Shown here: piece after piece, positions 33,422-41,386 of the stretch | How the letters are laid out: each line of letters opens with the position of its first letter | Numbering within the stretch: the first letter of the stretch is position 1 | Assembly (NCBI RefSeq): GCF_003259315.1 | Contig: NZ_QLLT01000022.1 | Span: forward strand, 1-64,000 | Direction: 5' to 3' | From: Kitasatospora sp. SolWspMP-SS2h | GTDB taxonomy: Bacteria > Actinomycetota > Actinomycetes > Streptomycetales > Streptomycetaceae | DNA length: 64,000 nucleotides | Notes under the pieces: generated by a model | Database searches by the model: none | What the model was told of the DNA's origin: nothing | The model's input: the letters and a program-made list of their open reading frames with translations, nothing else | Program-made: the position numbers and the translations under genes

Positions 33422-34018
33422 ATGTCAGCCCTCGGCGCCTCCGCCCGCTCCGCCACCACCGCACTGCCCGAACCCGTCGCCCGGGCCGTCGAGTTGGCGG
33501 ACCGGCTGGGGTTCACCCGGTCCTGCCGCCCGGAGCACGGGCGGCTGTTGCAGGCCCTCGCCGCGGGCGCGACCGGCCGGATCGGCGAGACCGGCACCGG
33601 GTGCGGCGTCGGCCTGGGCTGGCTGCTCGCCGGGCGGCGGCCGGGCGTCCGGGTGGTGAGCGTCGAGCGGGAGGGCGAAAGGGTGCGCGTGGTAAGGGAG
33701 TTGTTCGCCGACGTGCCCGACCTGGAGGTGCTGCACGGTGACTGGACGCGGATCCACCGGCACGGCCCGTTCGACCTGCTGGTCCTGGACGGCGGCGGCA
33801 ACGGCAAGCAGTCCGCGCCCGCCGACCCGGAACGCCTGCTCACCCCCGGCGGCACGCTGGTGGTCGACGACCTCACCCCGCTCACCGGCTGGCCCCCGAC
33901 CTACCGGGGCGCGCCCGACACCGGCCGCACCGTCTGGTACGACCACCCGGCCCTGCTCACCACCGAGGTCCGCCTCGCCCCGGACCTGTCCACCCTGCTG
34001 GCCACCCGCCGCCCCTGA
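33422..34018 (+). CDS. O-methyltransferase-like class I SAM methyltransferase
   Basis: 198 residues. SAM motif I appears as IGETGTGCGVGLGWLL (about 53-68), motif II as VRVVSVEREGERVRVV, and the catalytic-region motif as FDLLVLDGGGNGK (about 117-129), followed by LLTPGGTLVVDDLTPL. The layout is that of small COMT-like O-methyltransferases. The protein ends LSTLLATRRP. It is monocistronic, preceded by a leaderless-type -10 and divergent from the patatin gene. Substrate unknown. Confidence 0.87.
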   Translation: MSALGASARSATTALPEPVARAVELADRLGFTRSCRPEHGRLLQALAAGATGRIGETGTGCGVGLGWLLAGRRPGVRVVSVEREGERVRVVRELFADVPDLEVLHGDWTRIHRHGPFDLLVLDGGGNGKQSAPADPERLLTPGGTLVVDDLTPLTGWPPTYRGAPDTGRTVWYDHPALLTTEVRLAPDLSTLLATRRP

Positions 34019-34149
34019 CGCCCGCTCGACGGGCGGGTCCGCGCGCACCCCCGTGTCCGGACGAATCCCGCGAACGCACCCGCCCCGTCCCCGCCCACGC
34101 CCCCACACACAGACGCAGACGCACCCGCCCGTCAGCCGCCGAGGCGGCC

Positions 34150-34833
34150 TCAGTGCTTGCAGGCCCACCAGGCCTCGGCGCTCGCCGCCTCCGCCTGGGC
34201 GCGCAGCGCGCGGACCGCCTCCGCCGGGTCGGCCGCGCCGTAGACCGCCGAACCGGCCACGAACACGTCGGCCCCGGCCTCGGCGCAGGCCTCGATGGTG
34301 GCGGAGGCGACCCCGCCGTCGACCTGGAGCCACAGGTCGAGGCCGTGCTTGTCGATCAGCTGCCGGGTGCGGCGGATCTTGGGGAGCATGATGTCGAGGA
34401 ACGCCTGGCCGCCGAAGCCGGGCTCCACCGTCATGATCAGCACCATGTCCAGCTCGGGCAGCAGGTCCTCGTACGGCTCGATCGGGGTGGCGGGGCGCAG
34501 CGCCATCGAGGCGCGGGCGCCCTTGGCCCGGATCTCCCGGGCGAGCCGGACGGGGGCGGCGGCGGCCTCGACGTGGAAGGTGACGGAGCCGGCGCCGGCC
34601 TCGACGTACTGCGGGGCCCAGCGGTCGGGCTGTTCGATCATCAGGTGGCAGTCGAGGGGGGTGTCGGTGGCGCGGGCCAGCGACTCGACGATCGGCACGC
34701 CCAGCGTGAGGTTGGGGACGAAGTGGTTGTCCATCACGTCGACGTGCAGCCAGTCCGCGCCGCGCACCGCCTCGGCCTCGTCGGCGAGGCGGGCGAAGTC
34801 CGCGGAGAGGATGCTGGGGTTGATCTGCGCCAT
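34150..34833 (-). CDS. rpe: Ribulose-phosphate 3-epimerase
   Basis: 227 residues, full length. Family motifs are [30 protein letters not shown] (metal-binding His/Asp), [26 protein letters not shown] and VDGGV, ending with VAGSAVYGA. It interconverts D-ribulose 5-phosphate and D-xylulose 5-phosphate in the pentose phosphate pathway. The ATG at 34833 is preceded by GAAGG. In Streptomyces rpe lies on the same side of the chromosome segment as rsmB and fmt, separated as here by several unrelated genes. Confidence 0.97.
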   Translation of the reverse strand: MAQINPSILSADFARLADEAEAVRGADWLHVDVMDNHFVPNLTLGVPIVESLARATDTPLDCHLMIEQPDRWAPQYVEAGAGSVTFHVEAAAAPVRLAREIRAKGARASMALRPATPIEPYEDLLPELDMVLIMTVEPGFGGQAFLDIMLPKIRRTRQLIDKHGLDLWLQVDGGVASATIEACAEAGADVFVAGSAVYGAADPAEAVRALRAQAEAASAEAWWACKH

Positions 34834-34910
34834 GGCGAGGGTACCTTCACGACTCGGTGCGGGCGGCCCGGGCGACCGCCCCCGACCATCATCCCCCGTC
34901 CGCCGGACGG

Positions 34911-35006
34911 CCGGGCAGCGGACCGGGCAGCAGGCCGGGCAGCAGGCCGGGCAGCAGGCCGGGCAGCAGATCGGGCAGCAGATCGGGCAGCGGACCGGGC
35001 GGCGGA
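34911..35006. repeat. Tandem array of eight 12-bp units upstream of the 35155 gene
   Basis: Eight consecutive 12-bp units of consensus ccgggcagcagg with a few substitutions. The array lies in the 321-bp gap (34834-35154) between rpe and the SalK/SCO6745-type gene. The remainder of that gap holds no gene; a purine-rich acgaaagg lies just before the ATG at 35155. The array could vary in copy number. Confidence 0.85.
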
Positions 35007-35154
35007 CCCGCCCAGGAACGCCCCCGCGTCGCGGAGGCGCACCCCCCGAAGTGTTCACACGGCCGAAACACTTCCCCTTCCCGGTGTCGGCCCGCTCTGG
35101 CAGGCTCCACAGCAGGCGGACCCAACGCTGCTCGCCCCTCACGAAAGGCGTCCG

Positions 35155-36009
35155 ATGACCCAGGTCGTCCACCCCGCACGTGCTCTCTGGTGGCTGTTCG
35201 AACCCGTCCACGCCCTCACCTACTTCTCCCCCGAGGCCCGCGCCGCGTACGAGGCGGCGGGGCTGCGCGGTTACTGGCGCGGTTACTTCGGCGGCCGCTC
35301 GGCGCCGTTGGGCGCGGTGGACGCGGCGCCGGTGGTGGCCGCGTTCTTCAACTTCGCGCCGCAGATGGTTGAACGGGCGCTGCCGGAGGTGTGGACGCTG
35401 GCGAGCCCGGAGCAGGCGCTGGAGGCCCGGGTCGAGGGGGTGACGGGTGCGCTGCGGCGCGTCCTGGCGGACGTGAAGCCGGATCTGATCGACCGTTCGG
35501 TGGAGCTGCTGGAACGCGCCGTCGAGGGCCTGGACTGTTGTGGGCGCGTGCTGGCCGCCGCGAACGCCGACCTCCCCCGCCCGGAGGGCCGCCTGGCCCG
35601 GCTGTGGCAGGCCACCACCGTGCTGCGCGAGCACCGGGGCGACGGCCACGTCGCCGCCCTGGTCACCGAGGGCCTCGACGGCTGCGAGGCGCTGGTGGTC
35701 CGCTGCGCGCTGGACACCCGCCGCGAGACGCTCCAGCCGCACCGGGGCTGGAGCGACACCGAGTGGGACGAGGCCGCCGCCCGTCTGACCGACCGCCACT
35801 GGCTGGCCCCGGACGGCTCGCTGACCCCCGAGGGCCGCCGCCGCCACCTCGCCCTGGAGGCCGCCACCGACCTGGCCGCCTCCCGGGTCTGGACCCACTT
35901 CCACCGCTCCGAGCTGGACGAACTCCTCAGCGCGCTGCGCCCGATCTCCGCCGCCTGCCGCGCCGACCTGCCCCCGACCACGCCGATCGGCCTGCCCAAC
36001 GCGGCCTGA
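35155..36009 (+). CDS. SalK/SCO6745-family protein
   Basis: 284 residues, mostly helical. The N-terminal [38 protein letters not shown] and [16 protein letters not shown] are the conserved blocks I associate with the SCO6745/SalK family. The C-terminal [20 protein letters not shown] with LTPEGR resembles a MarR-like winged helix. The His/Tyr cluster in the N-terminal block may form a ligand pocket. The biochemical role is not established; SalK itself is linked to salivaricin regulation only by name. It is monocistronic. Confidence 0.8.
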   Translation: MTQVVHPARALWWLFEPVHALTYFSPEARAAYEAAGLRGYWRGYFGGRSAPLGAVDAAPVVAAFFNFAPQMVERALPEVWTLASPEQALEARVEGVTGALRRVLADVKPDLIDRSVELLERAVEGLDCCGRVLAAANADLPRPEGRLARLWQATTVLREHRGDGHVAALVTEGLDGCEALVVRCALDTRRETLQPHRGWSDTEWDEAAARLTDRHWLAPDGSLTPEGRRRHLALEAATDLAASRVWTHFHRSELDELLSALRPISAACRADLPPTTPIGLPNAA

Positions 36010-36136
36010 CGCCGAGCGGATCGCCCGCCCCGGCCGCCCGGCCGGGGTTCAGCCGCACCGGACGCCGCCCACCGTCGCCGTCCGCTGCCCGCAGCCCGCA
36101 TCAGCAGGGACCTGCCCCGGGGGCCCGGCCGGCCGG

Positions 36137-36763
36137 TCAGTACGGGGGCGGGCCGAGGACGACGGCGCGGCCGGAGTAGAACCGCTCCAGGTCGCCCCAG
36201 GGGACGCGGGCGGCGCGCTGCGAGCCGTCGGGGAAGCCGGACGGGTTGTGGATCCGCAGCGCCTCGTCGTCGGCGCCGACCGCGAGCACCAGGTGCCCGC
36301 CGGTGCGCGGCACTTCGGGGGCGAGGGTGCGGATGGCGGGGTGGACGGAGAGCACCGGGAGGCGGCCCGCGGCGAGTTCGGCGGCGATCCGGTCGGCGGG
36401 CAGCGGGTCGACCGCCTCGGCGTGCAGGCCCCAGCGGGTGCGGGCGTACGCGGCGAACGGGGCGTGGATCAGGCCGTCGAGCCGCCCGTCGGGGTGCCGG
36501 ACGTACGCCCCGGCCCGTTGGCACTCCTCGGCGAGCGGGACGGCCGCCGGGGCGACGCCCCACCAGTGGTCGAGCGCCATCCGCAGGCAGGCCATCCCGC
36601 ACAGCCGCCACGACCAGTACTCGTACTCGTCCTCGTCGGCGGCGCCGGAGCGCTCCCAGAGCGGGTCGTCGGCGGCCCGCAGCGTGCCGTCCAGGATGTC
36701 GGGCACGAGTTCGGGCGACTCCCACTGGGAGTAGTAGGGGACCTGATGGCTGATCGGCTTCAC
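36137..36763 (-). CDS. C39-like cysteine peptidase family protein
   Basis: 208 residues from the GTG at 36763 (VKPISHQVPYYSQWES). The catalytic cysteine is in WSWRLCGMACLRMALDHWW, the histidine in GGHLVLAVGADD and an Asn in RIHNPSGFPDG, the order expected for a papain-like C39 (bacteriocin-processing-like) fold. No signal peptide or membrane segment is present, so it is a stand-alone cytoplasmic enzyme. There is no Shine-Dalgarno; a CAGGAT hexamer lies 6 nt upstream of the GTG. Substrate unknown. It is divergent from the GNAT-LRR pair. Confidence 0.82.
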   Translation of the reverse strand: MKPISHQVPYYSQWESPELVPDILDGTLRAADDPLWERSGAADEDEYEYWSWRLCGMACLRMALDHWWGVAPAAVPLAEECQRAGAYVRHPDGRLDGLIHAPFAAYARTRWGLHAEAVDPLPADRIAAELAAGRLPVLSVHPAIRTLAPEVPRTGGHLVLAVGADDEALRIHNPSGFPDGSQRAARVPWGDLERFYSGRAVVLGPPPY

Positions 36764-37000
36764 CCGGCCATCCTGGCGCACGTTCGTCCCCGTCCCCCGG
36801 AGCGCCGTCCGCGACACCGGGAACCGCCACCCCACCGGCAGCGGGCGGGACCGCGCCGCGCGGCCCGGCGGACGCGGTGGCCACCGCCCGCCCGCGTGAT
36901 CGCCCGCCCGCCGTTTCGGCAGTATCGTCCGTCCTCACGCCCACCCGCCCCCAGCCGTCCCACCCCGCCCCGTCCCACCCCGCCCCCGAACGGAACCGCC

Positions 37001-37510
37001 GTGGCCCAGATCCGCCCCGAACCCGTCGACTCCCCCGACGCCCGCCTGCTGCTGACCGAGTACCGGGCCGAGGTGCGCCGCCGCTGGAGCGGGCTCCCGC
37101 CCGCCGGAGCGCTGCCCGCCGAGGAGGCCCCGGCGGACCTCGAACTCACCGCGCCGCGCGGCGGCGTCTTCCTGCTCGCCCGGCTGGACGGCCGCCCGGC
37201 CGGCTGCGCGGGCGTCCGGACCCTGGACACCGACCCCGCCGACCCCGGCACCCCCGCCGCCGGCACCCCCGGCAGCGCCGAGCTGAAACGGCTGTACGTC
37301 CGCCCGTCCGCCCGCGGGCACGGCCTGGGCCGCGCCCTGCTCGCCGCCGCCGAGGACGCCGCCCGCGCGCTGGGCCACACCCGGCTGCGGCTGGACACCA
37401 TGGCCGAGTTCGCCGAGGCCCGCGCGCTGTACACGGCCGCCGGCTACGCGGACATCCCGCCGTACAACACCAACCCGTACGCCGCGCACTGGCTGGAGAA
37501 GGTCCTGTGA
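37001..37510 (+). CDS. GNAT-family N-acetyltransferase
   Basis: 169 residues. The acetyl-CoA loop is LYVRPSARGHGLGRALLAAA (RxxGxG/A) at about 104-123, with the following helix EDAARALGH and strand TRLRLDTM. The C-terminal LYTAAGYADIPPYNTNPYAA, ending HWLEKVL, is the pattern of small-molecule or amino-acid acetyltransferases. The start is GTG 37001 without a Shine-Dalgarno. Its stop overlaps the GTG of the downstream LRR gene by 4 nt (GTGA), so the pair should be made together. Confidence 0.92.
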   Translation: MAQIRPEPVDSPDARLLLTEYRAEVRRRWSGLPPAGALPAEEAPADLELTAPRGGVFLLARLDGRPAGCAGVRTLDTDPADPGTPAAGTPGSAELKRLYVRPSARGHGLGRALLAAAEDAARALGHTRLRLDTMAEFAEARALYTAAGYADIPPYNTNPYAAHWLEKVL

Positions 37511-38229
37511 CCGGGCCGGTGGTGAACCTGTGGCGGGCGGGCCTGCGTGCCGTACCGGACGGGGTGTGGACCCGCACGGACGCCGAGGTGCTGATCCTCG
37601 CGGACAACGAGCTGACCGAACTCCCGGACACCATAGGGGAGTTGACCTGCCTGCGGACCCTCGACCTGGGGCACAACGCGCTCACCGCCGTCCCCGACCG
37701 GATCGGCGCCCTCACCGGCCTGTCCGGCTTCCTCTACCTGCACGACAACCGGCTCACCGCGCTGCCGGCCACCCTCGGCCGCCTGCACCGGCTGCGCTAC
37801 CTCAACGTCGGCGACAATCCGCTCACCGAACTCCCGGACAGCATCGGCGACTTGGAGCAACTCCTCGAACTGCGCGCGCAGAACTGCCGGTTGACCGCCC
37901 TCCCGGCAGCCCTCGGCGCGCTGTCCCGGCTGCGCGAACTGCGCCTGCGCGGCAACCACTTGACGGCGCTGCCCGCCGCGCTCTCCGGGCTGCGCGCGCT
38001 GCGCTGCCTGGAACTGCGCGACAACCGGCTCACCGCCCTGCCGCCCGCGCTGGCCGGACTCCCGCTGCTGCGCGAACTCGATCTGCGCGGCAACCCGTTG
38101 GCGCAGGTCCCGCCCTGGCTGGCCGAACTCCCCGCGCTGGAGAAGCTCGACCTGCGCTGGACCCCGCACCCGCCCGCCCCGCACCTGGTCGACACCCTCG
38201 AACGGCGCGGCTGCACCGTGTACTTCTGA
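37507..38229 (+). CDS. Leucine-rich-repeat protein, translationally coupled to the acetyltransferase
   Basis: 240 residues almost entirely of leucine-rich repeats: about eight units of ~23 residues with the pattern LxxLxLxxNxLTALPxxLxxL (for example LRYLNVGDNPLTELPDSIGD; LRCLELRDNRLTALPPALAG). No signal peptide, membrane segment or extra catalytic domain is seen, so it is probably a cytoplasmic binding scaffold. The GTG start overlaps the GNAT stop. The natural guess is that the LRR protein binds the acetyltransferase or its substrate, but that is inference. Bacterial LRR proteins of this all-repeat type have few known functions. Confidence 0.9.
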   Translation: MTGPVVNLWRAGLRAVPDGVWTRTDAEVLILADNELTELPDTIGELTCLRTLDLGHNALTAVPDRIGALTGLSGFLYLHDNRLTALPATLGRLHRLRYLNVGDNPLTELPDSIGDLEQLLELRAQNCRLTALPAALGALSRLRELRLRGNHLTALPAALSGLRALRCLELRDNRLTALPPALAGLPLLRELDLRGNPLAQVPPWLAELPALEKLDLRWTPHPPAPHLVDTLERRGCTVYF

Positions 38230-38295
38230 CCCGACCCGGACGGACGGGCGACGGGTGACGGGCGGGCGGACGGACGGACGGACGAGCGGACGGAC

Positions 38296-38334
38296 GGGCG
38301 GCCCGGCGGAGGAGGAACCCTCGCCGGACCGCCC
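38296..38334. terminator. Hairpin between the convergent LRR and aldo/keto reductase genes
   Basis: GGGCGGcCCGGCGaGG pairs with CCcTCGCCGGaCCGCCC around a short AGGAA loop, with minor mismatches. The DNA just before it (38255-38295) is a run of cgga/cgggcgga short repeats. Confidence 0.6.
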
Positions 38335-38373
38335 GCGACAGACGACCGTCAGCCGCCGCCAGCCGTCAGCGCC

Positions 38374-39345
38374 TCACCAGGCGTAGTGCTCCGGCGCGGT
38401 GCGGTAGCCGGGGAAGATCTCGTCCAGCCGCTCCAGCGCCTTGGCGTCCAGCCGGACCTCCAGCGAGCGCACCGCCGCGTCCAGCTGCTCCTCGGTGCGG
38501 GGGCCGATGATCGGGGCGGTGACGGCCGGCCGGCCGCGCAGCCAGGCCAGCGCGACGTCGCCGGGCTCGTGGCCGAGCTCCTCGCACAGGTCCTCGTACG
38601 CCTGGATCTGCTCGCGGTGCTCGTTCAGGGTGTCCTGGGCCCGGCCCTCGGCGCGGCGCACGCCCTCGCGCTCCTTGCGCAGCACGCCGCCGAGCAGGCC
38701 GCCGTGCAGGGGGGACCACGGGATCAGGCCGAGTCCGTAGTGCTGGGCGGCGGGGACGACCTCCAGCTCGACGCTGCGCTCGATCAGGTTGTACAGCGAC
38801 TGCTCGCTGGTCAGGCCGAGGAAGTTGCGGGCCCTGGCGGTCTCCTGGGCCTGGGCGAGGTGCCAGCCGGCGAAGTTGGAGGAGCCGACGTAGATGATCT
38901 TGCCCTGGAGGGTGAGCACCTCCATCGCCTGCCAGACCTCGTCCCAGGGGGTGTCCCGGTCGACGTGGTGCATCTGGTAGAGGTCGATGTGGTCGGTCTG
39001 CAGGCGGCGCAGGCTGGCGTCCACGGCGCGGCGGATGTTGAGCGCGGAGAGCTTGCCCTCGTTGGGCCAGTCGCCCATGTCACCGTAGAGCTTGGTGGCG
39101 ATCACGGTCTTCTCGCGCCGTCCGCCGCCCTTGGCGAACCAGTTGCCGATGATGCTCTCGGTGAGGCCCCTGTTCTCGCCCCAGCCGTAGACGTTGGCGG
39201 TGTCGAAGAAGTTGATGCCGTGCCCGTGCGCAGCGTCCATGATCCGGTGCGCGTCGGCCTCCACGGTGTGCGGGCCGAAGTTCATGGTGCCCAGGCAGAG
39301 CCGGGAGACGGACAGGCCGGTGCGGCCGAGGTGGGTGTACTCCAT
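38374..39345 (-). CDS. Aldo/keto reductase
   Basis: 323 residues. The catalytic tetrad is visible in FFDTANVYGWG (Asp, Tyr), VIATKLYGDM (Lys) and LYQMHHVDRD (His). The N-terminus MEYTHLGRTGLSVSRLCLGT and C-terminal APIIGPRTEEQLDAAVRSLE are typical of the AKR group containing YghZ/MocA-like enzymes. A GGAGG site lies 9 nt before the ATG. It is monocistronic and convergent with the LRR gene. Substrate unknown. It is distinct from the MerR-linked reductase at 2533. Confidence 0.93.
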   Translation of the reverse strand: MEYTHLGRTGLSVSRLCLGTMNFGPHTVEADAHRIMDAAHGHGINFFDTANVYGWGENRGLTESIIGNWFAKGGGRREKTVIATKLYGDMGDWPNEGKLSALNIRRAVDASLRRLQTDHIDLYQMHHVDRDTPWDEVWQAMEVLTLQGKIIYVGSSNFAGWHLAQAQETARARNFLGLTSEQSLYNLIERSVELEVVPAAQHYGLGLIPWSPLHGGLLGGVLRKEREGVRRAEGRAQDTLNEHREQIQAYEDLCEELGHEPGDVALAWLRGRPAVTAPIIGPRTEEQLDAAVRSLEVRLDAKALERLDEIFPGYRTAPEHYAW

Positions 39346-39550
39346 GGCTTCCACCCTCCGCCGCACCGGCCGACTTGTCCAGTACCACCCGCCCGTCCGG
39401 CACCGGCCACGCCCGGCCGCGCCCGCCGCGCCGCCCCCGACCCCACGCACCGCGTCCGCACCCGCACCCGCACCCGCGCACCGCGTCCGCACTCGCGCCC
39501 GACCCGCCGTCAGGAACCGTCCACCCCGCGAAAGGTGACGACAGAGGCGA

Positions 39551-40360
39551 CTACGCGGTGTAGCGGGTGGCGAGGGCCGGGGACTGGCCGCCGAACGCGG
39601 CGAGGTCGGCGGTGAACACGTTCCGCAGCAGCCGGTCGTCCTCGACGCCGGGGGCGATGACGGTCTCGCCGAGTTCCAGGCCGCGCAGGGCGCCGGTGAC
39701 GAGGTCCTCGGCGCTCATCCGGGGGACGGCGCTCAGGTCCATGCCCTGGGAGGAGTGGAACTCGGTGGCCACCACGCCGGGGCAGACCACGGCGACGGTG
39801 ACGCCGGAGTCCTCGACCTCGGCGGCCAGGGCCTGGGTCGTGGCGACCAGGTAGGCCAGGGTCCCGGCGTAGACGGCGCGGCGGGGCATGACGCTCTTGT
39901 CGGCGGGCCCGGAGAAGGCGATCATGCCGGCGACGTTGAGGATGGTGCCCGTCCCGCGCCGCTGCATGGGCCCCACCGCGGCGCGCATCAGCTGGGTGGG
40001 GGCCAGGACCTTGACGTTGACGAGTTCGCGGGCCTTGTCGGCGGGCAGGTCGGCCAGCGGCATGTAGTGGGAGACGCCGGCGTTGTTGACCAGCACGTCC
40101 AGCGGCTCGGCCGCGCAGATCGCCGCGAGGGCGTCGATGCCCTCCTCGGTGGAGAGGTCGGCGGCGACGGTGCGGACCCCGACCTCGGGGTGCGCGGCGG
40201 CGAACTCCTCCAGGCGCTCCCGGCGGCGGCCGACGACGATCAGGTCGTAGCCGTCGGCGGCGAAGCGTTCGGCGAACGCCCTGCCGATGCCGGAGGTCGC
40301 GCCGGTGACGAGGGCGAGCCGGCCCTCGGCGGGTGTTTCCTTGCGTCGTGTCTCGCTCAT
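39551..40360 (-). CDS. SDR-family protein lacking the catalytic lysine
   Basis: 269 residues. The cofactor loop is LVTGATSGIGRAFAERFA and the NNAG motif is LDVLVNNAGVSHY, both intact. At the catalytic site the Tyr is present but the YxxxK motif reads YAGTLAY, with Leu for Lys, and the upstream Ser position reads NVAGM instead of NVSS. Nucleotide binding should be kept but standard SDR chemistry is doubtful. I recall close relatives in other streptomycetes with the same substitution, so it may be a family trait. It is divergent from an HTH regulator, and a palindromic operator sits in the shared promoter region. Confidence 0.87.
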   Translation of the reverse strand: MSETRRKETPAEGRLALVTGATSGIGRAFAERFAADGYDLIVVGRRRERLEEFAAAHPEVGVRTVAADLSTEEGIDALAAICAAEPLDVLVNNAGVSHYMPLADLPADKARELVNVKVLAPTQLMRAAVGPMQRRGTGTILNVAGMIAFSGPADKSVMPRRAVYAGTLAYLVATTQALAAEVEDSGVTVAVVCPGVVATEFHSSQGMDLSAVPRMSAEDLVTGALRGLELGETVIAPGVEDDRLLRNVFTADLAAFGGQSPALATRYTA

Positions 40361-40406
40361 GCCTCCAGCATGCGCGGCGATCGTCCCACCAGGGAGTGGA
40401 CCCGCC

Positions 40407-40431
40407 TTCCTGGGACCGTCGGTACCAGGAA
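40407..40431. promoter_or_regulatory. Palindromic operator between the SDR and HTH-regulator genes
   Basis: TTCCTGG-N11-CCAGGAA, a perfect 7-bp inverted repeat with half-sites about two helical turns apart, centred in the 102-bp divergent promoter. It is well placed for the adjacent HTH protein to control both genes. Confidence 0.65.
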
Positions 40432-40462
40432 ACACGAGGCGCCTTCTTGCCACAATGAGGGC

Positions 40463-41293
40463 ATGCCCTCGACGGAACTCGGCGCGGCCCTGCACGCCTG
40501 GCGCGACCGCATCGCCCCCGACCGGGCCGGCCTTCCCGCCGGTGGCCGCCGACGCGCCCCCGGGCTGCGCCGCGAAGAGCTCTCCCACCTGAGCGGGATC
40601 TCCGCCGACTACATCGTCCGCCTGGAGCAGGGGCGCGCCCGCAACCCCTCGCCCCAGGTCGTCGAGGCCCTCGCCCGCGCCCTGCGCCTGGAGAGCGGCG
40701 AACGCGAACACCTCTTCCGCCTCGCCGGACTCGCCGTGCCCGGCCCCGGGACGGTCCCCCGCCACCTCACCCCCGGCGTCCACCGCATCCTCGACCGCCT
40801 CACCACCACCCCCGTCGCGGTCTACGACGCCGCCTGGACCCAGCTCCTCGCCAACCCCCTCCACACCGCCCTGATGGGAGAGTGGACCGGCCCCGACCTG
40901 AACGCCGCCTGGCGCGCCTTCGTCACCTCCACCACCCGGGTGCGCCACACCCCCGAATCCAACGGCGCCCTCCAGCGGCTCCTCGCCGCCGACCTCCGCC
41001 GCACCAGCGCCCTCTACCCCGACGACGCCGCGCTCACCGAGCTGATCACCCGGCTCCGACGGCGCAGCACCCGCTTCGCCGAGCTCTGGGACACCGGGAC
41101 CACCGCCGAGCACGAGTCGAGCCGCAAGACCGTCGACCACCCCGCCGTCGGCCCGCTCACCCTGGACTGCGACGTCCTCCACGTCTCCGGGAGCCGGCTG
41201 CGCATCATGGTCTACACCGCCGAGCCCGACACCGAGGACGCCGAGCGCCTCGCCCTGCTCTCCGTCCTGGGCACCCAGACGCTCACCGGCTGA
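40463..41293 (+). CDS. HTH (XRE, MmyB-like) transcriptional regulator
   Basis: 276 residues. The N-terminal helix-turn-helix is LRREELSHLSGISADYIVRL, followed by EQGRARNPSPQVVEALARAL (about 36-75), the classic MmyB-like pattern. The C-terminal ligand-binding-like domain includes VAVYDAAWTQLLANPLHTAL and RFAELWDTGTTAEHESSRKT. Regulators of this kind in streptomycetes commonly control a divergent SDR gene, as here. The ATG at 40463 has a weak purine stretch upstream (caatgagg). Confidence 0.93.
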   Translation: MPSTELGAALHAWRDRIAPDRAGLPAGGRRRAPGLRREELSHLSGISADYIVRLEQGRARNPSPQVVEALARALRLESGEREHLFRLAGLAVPGPGTVPRHLTPGVHRILDRLTTTPVAVYDAAWTQLLANPLHTALMGEWTGPDLNAAWRAFVTSTTRVRHTPESNGALQRLLAADLRRTSALYPDDAALTELITRLRRRSTRFAELWDTGTTAEHESSRKTVDHPAVGPLTLDCDVLHVSGSRLRIMVYTAEPDTEDAERLALLSVLGTQTLTG

Positions 41294-41386
41294 CCCCGCC
41301 GGGGCGGCACCGGCCCCCTCTTGGGGTATCGCCCCGACCCGGGGTGCCGCCCCCGCCCGGGGTGCCGCCCCGTCCTCCGCCCGCCG

